Numbered from the stretch's first letter, positions 35,900 to 47,175 are shown. The stretch is DNA of 64,000 nt from Trifolium pratense (GCF_020283565.1 NC_060062.1:51916439-51980438), one strand, 5' to 3'. Notes: generated by a model not told the origin, from the letters alone. Program-made: numbers and translations.

Positions 35900-36063
35900 C
35901 GAATCAGAGTGAGGATTCCAGATATCAATGTTTCCATCGCATATTCCACCAGCAACGAGACCGAGAGAAAAACCTTCAGAAGAAGAACCGTTTCTCCCCC
36001 AAGATAAACGGTTGAAACGATCGGAGCTAGGGTATTCAGCAACAAGAGGCAGTTCGGGATCAA
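35900..36063 (-). pseudogene. SEC31: SEC31-like exon encoding the first WD repeat (5'-truncated)
   Basis: The exon reads [20 protein letters not shown] and on through [16 protein letters not shown] to a donor GTAATTTG at 35,899. Plant SEC31 has about 50 residues before this point (MACIKG...), which are missing; sequence above 36,063 is homologous to the intron and exon near 16.5-17.3 kb instead. The junction is therefore a rearrangement breakpoint. Confidence 0.85.
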
Positions 36064-36412
36064 TAAGTAACCACTCTACTAGTTATTAACAATATTAAAA
36101 GAGTGATCAATAAGTAATCACTTGAGTAGTTAGGTCTTTCTAAAACCGGCAATATCTTCCTGAAATATGGTTAGGTGTATAATGTTGCACGTTTAATAAC
36201 AGCAAAATATAACTACACACTGATGTTTACTATGCAATTATAATGGTAATGCTATCCCACTAGAATAAAATACACAATAATGCTAGTACTTGAATTATTC
36301 CTCAACCAGAAGTGGCATTTGAAGAGTCACTTGCTAATAAATAGCATTCAATTTGTATCATTTTCCTCTATTTTTTTAACCATGGCATATAGAAATCCAA
36401 GAAAAAGTTTAC

Positions 36413-36628
36413 CAGGTTCTGTAGACAATGCAATTCGGTCCTTCAATATCACAACAAGTTCTGTCGAAAGTTCTTCAGAACCCAAAAGTTTTAGATACTC
36501 CATTACTATGGTCAGCAACCCTTGACTTGCTAAGATTTCAGCATATTTATCAACAAGCTTGCACAGAGAGGCACTAAAGCGCTTCTGCCCAGTTGCCAAG
36601 GCAATAACAATAGTTTTTCCATCAAATC
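36413..36628 (-). pseudogene. SEC31: Second copy of a SEC31-like exon
   Basis: An in-frame exon with acceptor TTAG and donor GTAAAC, encoding DLMEKTIVIALATGQKRFSA through DRIALSTEP. It duplicates the exon at 16,906-17,118, and flanking intron DNA matches too: 36,064-36,790 corresponds to about 16,545-17,290. It has small in-frame additions (LLTIVMEYLK, ELVVILKDR) relative to plant SEC31. The preceding exon (36,729-36,760) is damaged. It abuts the truncated first SEC31 exon at 36,063. Confidence 0.8.
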
Positions 36629-36789
36629 CTAACAATGTATAATTGTCAGTTGTCAAGCTGTACTATTGGTAAGTGGGAGTTTTATATTATAGTTATACAT
36701 ATTTACATGTACAAATATGAGTACCAATCTTAAGAAGGTATAAGATTTCCCCAGCACAAATAGCACAAATTGTGGAAAAGCAGCAAATC

Positions 36790-39700
36790 TTATAGGCTGA
36801 ATAAGTTCTCAAAAACGAAATTAGACGGCATGAAATACCAATCTCCCAAATACATAACATAGTATAAAGGTCCTTCTGTTAAGCTAATTATAGAGTTGTA
36901 GTTATATAGCAGCATCGTAAATTGCACAAGGAAACACTTTCTTTGCAAAATCACTTCATACCGTAGGTGCAAAATTGCATTTAGGGACTAAGGGAACATC
37001 AAAGCACAATAGATAATAGCATTTAGGGGCTAGGGTCATTAACTAGCTTGTTCATAATGCAAAATCACTTCTAATTGCAGTTGCAAAATTGAATTTAGGG
37101 ACTAAGGGTCATCAAAGCAGAATATATATCTATTCATGCATTATTATGAATAAAAATTCATATTTTTTTATATAGAAAATAGGACAACGATAGAGACAAT
37201 TGATCGAGTAGCAATTAAGGCAACAACTAGCTTTTTCACATTCAGGGACTAGAGTCATTAAGTAATTTTTATACAGCATTTTTTGGGCATAAAGAAAGCA
37301 TTCATAATGCATTTTCATCAAAGGTCATTGAAGCATTCATCCCTTACAAAACAAATAAAACATTAGGGACAAGGGTCATCAAGTTCATAATGCAAAATCA
37401 CTTTTAATTTCAGTTGCATAATTGAATTTTGGGACCAAGGGTCATCAAAGCAGAATATATTCATGCATTATTATGAATAAAAATTCATAAGTTTTTTTAA
37501 TAGAAAATTGGACACCGATAGAGACAATTGCTTGAGTAGCAATTATAGCAACAACAATTGCTTGACATTTAATCTCTTACAAAAATTGAAAGTTCATTTT
37601 TTTTCTGAAGCAGAAGATTGAAAGTTCTTGAATACTCAAGAATGAAAAAATCGACAACCCATCATTGTTCCCAATAGGTATTGATTATAAACCAAACGGG
37701 ACATATATGTTGGAATGAAGCTTCCAATAAGCACAAGATTGAAAGTTCTTGGGACAGAACATGTTTCCTCAATTCCCATTATGAATAAAGTTTTGTGTTT
37801 TCAAGCAGAAGATTGAATGTTCTTGAAATATCAAGAATTCAAAAATCGGTATCAACAGGTATCAATCGTAAACATGATATCTTGGCGCAGAAACACATTT
37901 TTGCACGATTAAGGTATTTTTTGTTATTCTCAAGCAGAAGATTGAATGTTCTTGAATGATCAAGAATGAGAAAAATGGGTAAAGTTATACCTTTTATTAA
38001 GCAGAAGATTTTCTTGATTTAGGATTTATACCCTAAAAGCACAACAGATAATAGCATTTAGGGACTAGGGTCAACAACTAGCTTTCACATTAAGGCATCA
38101 TCCAACATTTTTGGGCCACCCTTACAAAAATCATGGAACGAAGTCTATCCATCCACATTTTGAATAAATTTCATATTAAAATTACTTTTCTTTGAAAGCC
38201 ACCATCCAACTTTTCCATTATGAATAAAGAATTCATAATGCATTTTCCTCAACGGTCATTGAGGCATCCATCCCTTACAAAACTCATGTAACATTAGAGA
38301 CAAGGGTCATTAAGTTCATAATGCAAAATCACTTCTAATTGCAGTTGGCAAATTGAATTTAGGGACTAAGGGTCATCGAAGCAGAATATATATCCATTCA
38401 TGCATTATTATGAATAAAATTCATAATTTTTTTACTAGAAAAGCGGACACCGATAGAGACAGACAAGATATTACGGCAACAACTAGCTTTCACATTCAGC
38501 GGCATCTAATCTCTTCCAAAAAAATCATAATCTAATGCTTAAAGATGACTCTATTTCAGAAAGCAAGAGCTAATGCTAACTATATATAAATAAGCCACAT
38601 ATGCTACTGCTAAGTATATACCAAATCTTATTAAGAGTAGCCGAAAGCTATTCTCATTTGTCAGTAAAATAAACACTTCAGATAAGCAATAATAAATCTC
38701 CAGCAACCCGACCCGACAATAACATATCTTAAGCCAAATGATATCGAAATCAAAAAGCAAACGACATAAAAATCACAGAATCAAAATGAGTAGAAAAAGA
38801 GATGAAAACCACTGGGAAAAGGCTTCCATTACACTGGAAATTAAAGGTTTAAGACGACACCAGAGTTGAGAACTTTAAATGCATTGACATGACTACCTTA
38901 CAAACTGATCTAGGATTGATTGTGTATAAGTACTAAATTGGGCACATATGTTTTAAAGCTTGACAAATCTTTATCTTTTCCTAACTTCCTTCATAAAATA
39001 AATCCTAAACCAAAACTTCAAAATGGGAATCAAACAAGTTTTACTCAGTTAAGTGTTGCACAAAGGCTTTCTGGCAAGAAATGATGTAGAAAAGGAAATA
39101 TAGATCAAACTATATCTATGAGTTGGAAAGCCGGTGTGAGCATGTCATCTATGCCAAATCCAAGATTACTCTACTTTTCTTGGCTAACTTAATTATTTCT
39201 TAAGGAACAAACATCATTGTTAACGGGGGGGCATGGCAGAATGGTGTAGCGAAATTTTTTAGAACCATAAGAAATTTGTGAAGGGATGATGGATGCCTAC
39301 TATGGCAGCACCATAGGCTGCAATGGTGTGTTTATATGGCAGATTTTTGGCTTTCCGCCATCGATAATATTAGTATAAAACTCTAGATATAAAAATTAAT
39401 CCAATAGACACTTATAGCATTAAAATATGCATCCAGATTAATCCAACAGAAACTTATCCTATCAAGTATCAATCAACTGGTAGTGGGTGTCACTAAACTA
39501 TAGCAGGAATCAAAATTCTTCCTTGAATAAAATAGTAATTACCACATCTCTATCACATCGGTGCACACTTATGGAGATGGTATAGAAGCCATGTGTGTAA
39601 CCATTCTAGATCCCCGGTAAGAAAAACAGACTCAGAAAATCATGTGAATGTAGATATAAGATAACAATAGACCGAAACACATTTTTGCACGATTAAGGTA

Positions 39701-40610
39701 TTTTTTTTGTTTTTCTCAAGCACAAGATTGAATGTTCTTGAATGATCAAGAATGAGAAATATGGGTAAAGTTATGCCTTTCATTAAGCAGAAGATTGAAT
39801 GTTCTTGATATAGGTTTTATACCCTCAAAGCACGATAGATAATAGCATTTAGAGACCAGGGTCAACAACTAGCTTTTACATTAAGGCATCATCCAACATT
39901 TTTGGGCCACCCTTACAAAAAACATGGAACAAAGTCTATCCATCCACATTTTGAATAAATTTCATATTAAAATTACTTTGCTTTGAAAGCCACCATCCAA
40001 CTTTTCCATTATGAATAATGAATTCATAATGCATTTTCCTCAAAGGTCATTGAGGCATCCATCCCTTACAAAACTTATGTAACATTAGAGACAAGGGTCA
40101 TTAAGTTCATAATGCAAAATCACTTCTAATTGCAGTTGGCAAATTGAATTTAGGGACTAAGGGTCATCGAAGCAGAATATATATCCATTCATGCATTATT
40201 ATGAATAAAATTCATAATTTTTTTAATAGAAAAGCGGACACCGATAGAGACAAGCAATTAAGGCAACAACTAGCTTTCACATTCAGTGACATTTAATCTC
40301 TTCCAAAAATTGAAAGTTCATTTTTTTCCGAAGCAGTAGATTGAAAGTTCTTTAATACTCAAGAATGAAAAAATCGAAAGCCCATCATCGTTACCAATAG
40401 GTATTAATTATAAACCAATATTTTTGGTTCAATATTTCCTCATGGCAAGTACAGTGATATATCCCTAAATTCTGAATTTTTCAGTTATGTAACAAACAAT
40501 TTATAAAATGGCAACCTCATTTTGTATCATACAAACTAGCTGGAAATAAAATAGAACCAATCAGTAAAGCAAGCATAAATTTCAACACAAAAATGGAGAT
40601 CAATACTTAC
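36790..40610. repeat. Dispersed and tandem-like local repeats, no gene
   Basis: A ~650-bp unit at about 37,890-38,540 recurs at about 39,680-40,330 with high identity. Shorter versions occur near 37,000-37,560 and 15,100-15,900. Recurrent motifs include GGGACTAAGGGTCATC, GCAGAATATATATCCATTC and AAGATTGAATGTTCTTGA. Between the big copies (38,545-39,670) I see ordinary AT-rich DNA with a GC-richer patch at 39,220-39,360. No coding ORF. Confidence 0.75.
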
Positions 40611-40921
40611 ACTCGTTGCAGTGTGGCGTGGTACAACATGCTCCCAATGGCAAGTGTCATGTTTGATAGATGAAGGATACTGAACCTTTTCTCAAATCGC
40701 TGTCTTAAAGCATTTATAAGACCAATCAGAGCCAAAATATTTGTGGGAATGTTGGATATAGTGTTATAAAGTTCTGCAATGTATGTCGAATGTACATAAT
40801 TTTCTTCACAACACTCTTTGGTGGATGTGACTGGACCTCGGAAACTATAAATAGTTGAAACTATAAATAGTGTCTGCCATTCTCCTCTACAGCCTGATGA
40901 TCTTTCCTTAGTTTCTGCCAT
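40611..40921 (-). pseudogene. Alkaline ceramidase-like first exon (fragment)
   Basis: Plant alkaline ceramidases (ACER family, PAQR/CREST-like membrane hydrolases) release sphingoid bases from ceramide in ER/Golgi membranes. From the ATG at 40,921 the exon reads MAETKERSSGCRGEWQ, then GPVTSTKECCEENYVHSTYI and FSILHLSNMTLAIGSMLYHA, ending LQRV at a clean donor GTAAGT (40,610). The ceramidase part is well conserved, including the first CCEENY motif. Two tandem duplications lie at the N-terminus (41 bp and 16 bp, together 57 bp), so an upstream ATG remains in frame while the original ATG at 40,880 does not. No second exon was found below 40,600, so it is a fragment. Confidence 0.7.
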
Positions 40922-41887
40922 TCTCCTCTACAGCCTGATTAAACCACCAATTAACACAAGGAATACAACAACGTTAGACCGCAAAAATGAATATGTTTCA
41001 TCACAAGTAAAACATGAAAATGTAATAAAATTTAAGAAAACATGACATGTAAAATTAGTTCCAAGAGTATGCATACTGCATGCATATAAGCTCTTAGAAT
41101 TTTGGGTTGTGCCTAACTGATCAATCTTACAAAACTGAGATACCAAACGAAAAGAAAGCTCTCAAAACCCCTCCTTCAACAAGAAAGTTCAAAATAGGTA
41201 TTGAAAGTTCATTTTTTTTTCCCAAAGCAGAAGATCGAAAGTTCTTGAATACTCAAGAATGAAAAAATCAAAAACCCATCATTACTCAATTAAAGTTTCA
41301 TGTTTTCATCAAGCAGGAATTGAATGTTGTTGAAATATCAAGAATTAAAAAATGGGTATCAACCGTAAACATGATCTTGGCACAAAAGATTGAATATTGT
41401 TGAAATATCAAGAATGAGAAAAATGGATAAAGTTATAACTTTTATGAAGCAGAAGATTGAATGTTGTTGATTTAGGGTTTATACCCTCATTTTCATCAAA
41501 AAAGAAAGAAGAAAAAAAAAAGGGATTTGATTTAGGGTTTATGAAGCAGAAGATTGAATGTTGTCGTTTAATAATCAAATCGAAATGCAAATATGTGGAG
41601 AGAACGTTGAAAAATTACCGTAGCAAACAGAAGAGATGATCGGCACAGATCGAGCATACCAATTCCCGATCTTTGAGCGAACCACAATGTGTGCTTGTTT
41701 TGTTTCTTGAATAAGAAAGATCGAGTTTTTATTTTCTTTGTGTATTTTCATTTTGGTTGTGTTGTAGGCTTGTTTGAATAAGAGTACAATACAAGCCCCC
41801 TGACAAACAAAATAACCAAGCATTCGTTCAATAATACCGTTGTGTTGTGTCAAACAAAATAATACCATTAAGTTGAATTATCAATAA
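40922..41887 (-). other. Upstream flank of the ceramidase-like exon
   Basis: Contains more of the local repeat (AGCAGAAGATTGAATGTTGTTGA, near 41,220-41,560). A possible non-coding first exon ends at TTTGCTACG|GTAATTTTTC near 41,625. No ORF is supported. The non-autonomous Helitron begins at 41,888. Confidence 0.4.
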
Positions 41888-43494
41888 CTAGTAGCCACCC
41901 GTGCCCGTTTGTGTGATCACAGTTTCTATTTTGTTAATGCATATAAATTGCAAACAGTGGTTTATTATAAATTTGATTTTTATTTAAATTAATTTGTGTA
42001 CTTTTAGTTTTCGACAAAATAAAAATTGTAATTTATGTGCATTGGTCCACCATAGGTAAAGAATTACACATAAAATAGAAAAATAAAAAGAATTACACAT
42101 AAAATAGAAAAATAAAAAGAATTACACAAAAAATTTAAAAATAAATAGAATTACAGATAAAATAGAAAAATTGCACATAAATTTGTAAATAATAATATAT
42201 ATGATTGGAACCATGAGAGAAAAAAATTAAAAGGACTTTTAATCAAATAGCAATCTTTTGAGTAAAATAGAAGGTATGAAGATGATGGAAGTTCATGGAC
42301 TATGGACACGCCTCATTTCTTTTGAAAACCACTCAACTTCCTTTCTTTGTACAAAACATTGCACAAACCTATGGTGGGAACAAAGGCAAATTCATATTTC
42401 ATTGACAAATGTTAAGGATATTGTATGTAACTTTCAAACAAAATTAAGTACATATGCATGATAAGATGCATGGAAGAAAATGACACCTTTAATGACAAAG
42501 TATAAACACCAGCAAATAATTGTAAAATTGTAAACATTCAACTCAAAAAAATCTAACAATATATACCATTGTAAATTCAGTATATATATAATATTCCCTC
42601 AAAGAAACAGAATAATAGAAAATTTTAGATAAGGTCACAAATTCTACTGTCAACTCCAATTTTTCATTACATATCTTGTGCAAAACAAAGCACCCATATC
42701 TATATAGAACCATGCTTACATCATTCCTTTATCAAAATATTAAATGATTACAAATAATATATAAAAAAGAATATGATTCAATATCAAATGTACCATAATA
42801 TTGAAGACTCAACTAACATGACAATTAAATAATTATGAATGGAACTTATTCATAATAATAGTCATAGTCACGCTACAATGGTAGTCACCATCAACAATGT
42901 GTTATGTGCCCTTCACCCTTTCTATGATTACTCCGTGTCATGGAATAAAAAAGGAATTAAGATGATTAAATTAAAAGTAAGAACAATAAAAACTAAAGTG
43001 CATAAAAGAATTTACACAAATGAAACATATGAAGAAACATTGAAGAAAAATCAAAATGAGGGTGCAAAAGGTGCAATATAATTGATTTCCATTTTCACAA
43101 ACCGTAAGAAAACAAATATTTTATTTTCATTTGCTTTGGTTAAATATTATCATGTTGTGCTAGTGCATAATTGATCGATGCATAAATATTCAATTTGGTC
43201 CAATCAAGCATACACTTAAATAATTGACACTTCTCAAATTTTGTCTCTCTTCCTATATTATGAGTGCATTGCAGTGGAAATCTACCATTTATGTCATTGT
43301 TTTCAACATCAAAGACCAACAATAGAAGATATGAGAAATAAAAATTGTAAGTGGCGGTTGGAAGATAAAAAAGAAACCGAATGGAAGTTATAGATGTTTT
43401 TGTCATGGCATAAATGTAATTGTTGTGAAGGGTAATTTTGGAAGAAAAATAGGCTACACCAAAAGAAAAGTTTTGCCTTTATTATTGTTATAGA
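41888..43494 (-). mobile_element. Non-autonomous Helitron, 1,607 bp
   Basis: Read on the minus strand it starts TCTATAACAATAATAAAG at 43,494 (host A before it) and ends ...GGTGGCTACTAG at 41,888 (host T after it), matching the Helitron rule of 5'-TC, 3'-CTRR and insertion between A and T, with no target duplication. Its 5' ~50 bp (including TTTTGGTGTAGCC) and 3' ~150 bp match the complete Helitron at 47,141-55,742, so they are one family. The 3' stem is reduced: the second arm of the hairpin is missing. No Rep or helicase coding. Tandem copies of AGAATTACACATAAAATAG lie near 42,070-42,160. Confidence 0.82.
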
Positions 43495-43498
43495 TATA

Positions 43499-43528
43499 GA
43501 TAATAATAATAATAATAATAATAATAAG
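43499..43528. repeat. (TAA)n microsatellite
   Basis: About nine TAA/AAT units directly beside the 5' end of the Helitron at 43,494. Confidence 0.9.
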
Positions 43529-43705
43529 GGTTACGTTAACTTGTGCCCTAAGGGCACATGTTAACCTACCTAAAAATATAAATATAGCATTTAATGATAG
43601 AAAAAATTTAATCTTTAGAGAATTGAATACACCACAAGTTCAATAAATTTTTTTCGCATTTATCTCCTTAACATGTGCCCTTAAGGGCACAAGTTAACAT
43701 TCTCC
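43529..43705. mobile_element. Small MITE with palindromic ends
   Basis: Ends are GTTAACTTGTGCCCTAAGG and, inverted, GTTAACTTGTGCCCTTAAGG; each terminal block is itself a near-palindrome (TTAACTTGTGCC...GGCACATGTTAA). About 170 bp, AT-rich core, no ORF. Superfamily and target duplication not resolved. Confidence 0.6.
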
Positions 43706-43951
43706 TAATAATAATAGTACCATTAAGTCGGTCCTTCATTCCAATCGTAGAGTTGAGATCAGCTCCATTCCATTTGATCGACCGTAATAAATTCCAATAC
43801 TAGAGTATGAGCAGAGTAATAAATTGAATTATTTTGGGGAACAATAAATAAGTGTATTTCTGAAACTTCAAAATTAAATTGGTAAAATTTAAGTTTTTTC
43901 CTTTATAATTTGGGACGGAGGGAGTACATGCAACACATCACAATACATTTG

Positions 43952-45577
43952 GTTAAAAATTTGGAGTAAATACAACGCATTTCTTTGACCAATTTTCCCT
44001 TATATTTTAGGACGGATGGAGTACATTCTTCCATAATTTTTTATCCTTTTAACTTTTTATTGTTTATCCCAAAACATTGGTTCTTTTAAGAAACCAAGGT
44101 ACAATTGATTACTCCCTCCAGCCTCAAATATAAGCAAAAATGTATTTTTTAGATTCATTGAAAAACATTAACATATGTATTCGATCTGTATTATAGTCCA
44201 GAAATATCAATTATTCAATGAATATAAAATGTACAATTTTGCTTATAATTATGGTCAAAAGGAATGTTTTATCATTTGTACACTTACACAAAAAAACTTA
44301 ACTTATTTTTTATCATTAAAGGAGTTTTCTCTTTCTTAACTGCCCTCTTTTGTACCAAAAAAAAAAAAAACTTAACTTATTTTTTAATCCATGTGCAAAA
44401 CTTCAAAAGGAACAAAAATTATCTTTTTTAATGTAAACAAATAAATTTTAACTTTTCAAATTATTTCAAATATTTTAATAAAAAATTACACATTCAGACT
44501 TCATTCAAGTTAAAAAAAATATATTATGTTTGGATCACATTTGCTTAATTTAAAATTTTAGGTATTAAAAATGCTAAAAAAAAGAAGGAGGGAATGCATC
44601 GAAACAAATTAAATTTAATACATATAAACTCGTCGTTTTTCCTCTTTTTGAATGGACATGTAAATAACCTCATCTCATACTCAAATGGAGAATACAATTA
44701 CCTACGGTTAAAAGTTATGACTTATGAGCTTCCATAAAGACTCTAGAAAATGCTCAGTTTTATTATATCGAGAGAACTCGAGTTTAATTTCTCATGGAAA
44801 TAATTTTTTGTCAGAATTTACTTATCTCGCAGCTAAACTCTGGACTACCGAGCATCCTTTCTCTAAGAATCAGAGGGTTAATAAAAAAAATCAAAACAAA
44901 ACAAAAAATAGAAGCTGAACATATATAAAGAAGAAGAGAAAACTTAATCTGAACCATCTGATTTCAATAAAAAAATAAAAAAAAAAGAAGAGAAAAATTA
45001 ACGAGTGATTGGACTTAAGTAATAACTAGTAATAAACTTTAATTGAGGACAAATCATTTTAATAATTCCGAGTTCAAATTCTGACTAAAACAATTATTAA
45101 CTAAATTTTACTTATTTTTCGGTCAAATTCTAAAATATCTAGACTTCTTTCCTCCAAATAGTGAAGACAACAAAAAAACAAAAATAGAAAAAAGAAGAGG
45201 ATGTGAACCTATCTGTAACAAAGAATTATTTTGATTTGGAAGAACACTTGGAGGGTATATAACTTCCATTCGATGGACGAAACTTGAGGTGACAATTCAA
45301 ATGACAATAATATTTAACAGAACCAAAAGGACCTATCCTCCATCTAGTCCTAGCAGCACCCTTAAAATCAAAACTAATCTCATTACTTTTCCGCGCTGCA
45401 TCAACTTCATCCATTTGTTCAGGCGTTAACGGTATCGGTGATGATTGAACAACATATCGAAGATTGTTTGTACTATTTCTCGGCACATCGAACGAATCAG
45501 CAACGAGCACAGCAATTCCTTGACCTTGAAAGCTAAGACTAAATGTTATCTCAGAAAATTGTGCATGACCTTGAAAG
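43952..45577. repeat. Segmental duplication, copy A (~1.63 kb)
   Basis: Near-identical to 61,267-62,897 in the same orientation, differing by scattered substitutions and A-run lengths. It contains Stowaway-like termini remnants (ACTCCCTCC near 44,112; GGACGGA...AGTA near 44,010) and the 3' part of an NHL-type gene. The breakpoint at about 45,577 falls inside the coding region. Confidence 0.95.
45226..45577 (-). pseudogene. NHL/LEA_2 gene copy lacking its N-terminal half
   Basis: It encodes HAQFSEITFSLSFQGQGIAV through the C-terminal KCSSKSK, nearly identical to the intact gene at 62,555-63,166. The first ~90 residues, including the membrane anchor, are absent. At the breakpoint a 20-bp piece (CCTTGAAAGCTAAGACTAA) from within the gene is repeated, adding a spurious LSLSFQG before HAQFSEI. 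No start codon or promoter is preserved, so it should not be functional. Confidence 0.85.
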
Positions 45578-45599
45578 CTAAGACTAAGTGTTGCAACTT

Positions 45600-45885
45600 T
45601 CAAATTCAAAATTCAAAAACACTAGCATTTACTCTAATCGTCGTAGTTCTTGCTACTGGTGCAAAGGTGTCAAGCTATAAGAAGCATGGACACCCTAATC
45701 TTAGGCACAATTCCGATGCTAATTCCATCAATGCTGCAGTTGGTGATGGAAGTAATTCCAATGGTGTAACTGATGTGGCTTCAACAAGCACTAATGTTGG
45801 TACTAACAATGGTATTACTTCTTGTACCAAAAAAAAAAAAAACAATGGTATTACTTCTTTGAAATGTAATAAAACACCAACGTAA
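45600..45885 (+). pseudogene. Possible fragment of a small secreted-protein gene
   Basis: The frame from about 45,612 reads a hydrophobic signal-like segment (TLAFTLIVVVLATGAKVSS) followed by a Gly/Asn/Ser/Thr-rich mature part (NSNGVTDVASTSTNVGTNNG) to TAA at 45,883-45,885. No proper ATG precedes it because the duplication breakpoint at 45,577 cuts it off. A short duplication (AACAATGGTATTACTTCTT, twice) lies near the end. Not assignable to a family. Confidence 0.3.
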
Positions 45886-45899
45886 GAATGTGAATTCTT

Positions 45900-46068
45900 C
45901 GGTACACATCTAATTTAATGTATATCGGTACACTTGCTGATGTTGATAATTGTGATAAGTTTACAAACCGTGTTTATTAATTTTTCTATATTAAATACTA
46001 TTTGTGAACCTATTAGAATTGTACACATCAGCAGTGTACCAATACATATCCAAATAAGACGTGTACCG
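45900..46068. mobile_element. Small MITE-like inverted-repeat element
   Basis: Left CGGTACACATCTAATTTAAT...CGGTACACTTGCTGATG and right (inverted) CGGTACACGTCTTATTTGGA...TGGTACACTGCTGATG form arms of about 45 bp around a short AT-rich core. Each arm has two GGTACAC motifs. Target duplication unclear. Confidence 0.55.
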
Positions 46069-46605
46069 GAGTGTTGATCAGGTAAGAATTGACAAAGGTT
46101 AGAATGTAGGTCCATTTACATATAACTTAGATTCATAAAAAAAAAAACGTAAAAAAAATAGTTTTTTTAAAGAATAGTACAAAAAAAATGGCGAACATAA
46201 AAAATCTGACCCAACAACCTCGTCTTTTATATTATAAGCTTGTATACACAAGCAAATCCTAAACCCTAATTTGTTTTTCATGTTTTCCCTCCATTTATCT
46301 TGCAATTTTTATTAAAAAATAATACAATTTTGTCTTGACTAGGATTCAGACCCGCAACCCTTTAGTGCAAGGCAATATTTCTAACCATTATGACAAGTAT
46401 ACCAATTGTGATTAAAATTATGTGCAATAATTGATAAGCACCATCAATTTTAAAAGTATATCATATTAAAATTATTGTTGACTATATTATTCATCACGAA
46501 ATATTTTTACGTCTTTCCTGATCAATGATTTTTTTTCTACCGGATCATAAATTTAGAGAATAATTATCATGTGAGATTTAGAAAGTTATTATCACGCGTG
46601 ATTTG

Positions 46606-46682
<77 letters not shown>

Positions 46683-46877
46683 TCATACTATAACATCTTC
46701 AACAATATTGAAATCTATTAAAAAAAAAAACATCTTTCACATTTCAATGTCTCATGTTAACAACTTCACCACAATTTGACTTAATTTACTCAGAGGTGTG
46801 TATAAACTTTCATTCTGTTTTGTGATTTATTATCTTTTTTCCTGAAATCGATATTGTTTTAAAACTTTATGCTAACT

Positions 46878-46940
<63 letters not shown>

Positions 46941-47140
46941 AACAGGTCCTTTGAATCCCTATCCTTTATCTGATCGGGAGAAATTGGTTAATGAATTGCA
47001 AATTAGATATCGGACCTACTGCGTTGAGTTTTGCGTAACCGGATTTAGTATAGTTCCAAAAATTTTAATAGATTGTTTTTCACACCAAAATACTCAATTA
47101 TTTATATTTAATTTTATTTTATATGTTATTTTTATTAAAA
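46069..47140. other. AT-rich non-coding DNA with long (AT)n tracts
   Basis: (AT)n runs at about 46,612-46,681 and 46,885-46,937. Nothing else recognised. The complete Helitron ends at 47,141. Confidence 0.8.
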
Positions 47141-47141
47141 C

Positions 47142-47175
47142 TAGTGGCCAAACGGGCACGTTCCGTGCCCGTTTG
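47142..47175 (-). terminator. Helitron 3' terminal hairpin and CTAG end
   Basis: On the minus strand a 10-bp GC-rich stem (AACGGGCACG / CGTGCCCGTT) with a 3-base loop is followed by TGGCCA and the terminal CTAG. In Helitrons this hairpin marks the end of transposition by the Rep nuclease. Confidence 0.88.

Larger units (their letters stand above)
16141..36063 (-). pseudogene. SEC31: SEC31-like COPII coat gene, broken and expanded over 20 kb
   Basis: SEC31 is the outer COPII coat subunit that, with SEC13, drives vesicle budding from the ER. At least fifteen exon-sized pieces in the correct order on the minus strand match the plant SEC31 I know: WD40 repeats (36.06 down to 28.99 kb), a middle segment (21.73-20.31 kb) and the alpha-solenoid part (17.60-16.14 kb). 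Many retain GT/AG sites. It cannot encode the protein: the first exon is absent at a breakpoint at 36,063; one-base shifts occur in the exons at 29,740-29,838 and 28,996-29,110; an internal deletion lies in the exon at 20,789-21,073; an exon near 17,510 is split by a MITE; and the Pro-rich C-terminus is missing. Introns hold a second pseudogene, a hAT element, an LTR and several MITEs. A functional paralogue presumably exists elsewhere. Confidence 0.85.

Noticed and set aside
38545..39670. Second exon of the ceramidase gene
   Set aside because: I searched the minus strand by eye for the expected continuation after LQRV and found nothing similar.
44724..44918. Identical 64-codon frame at 44,724 and 62,053
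   Set aside because: Identity simply follows from the segmental duplication; no homology, poor start, Lys/Asn-rich end.
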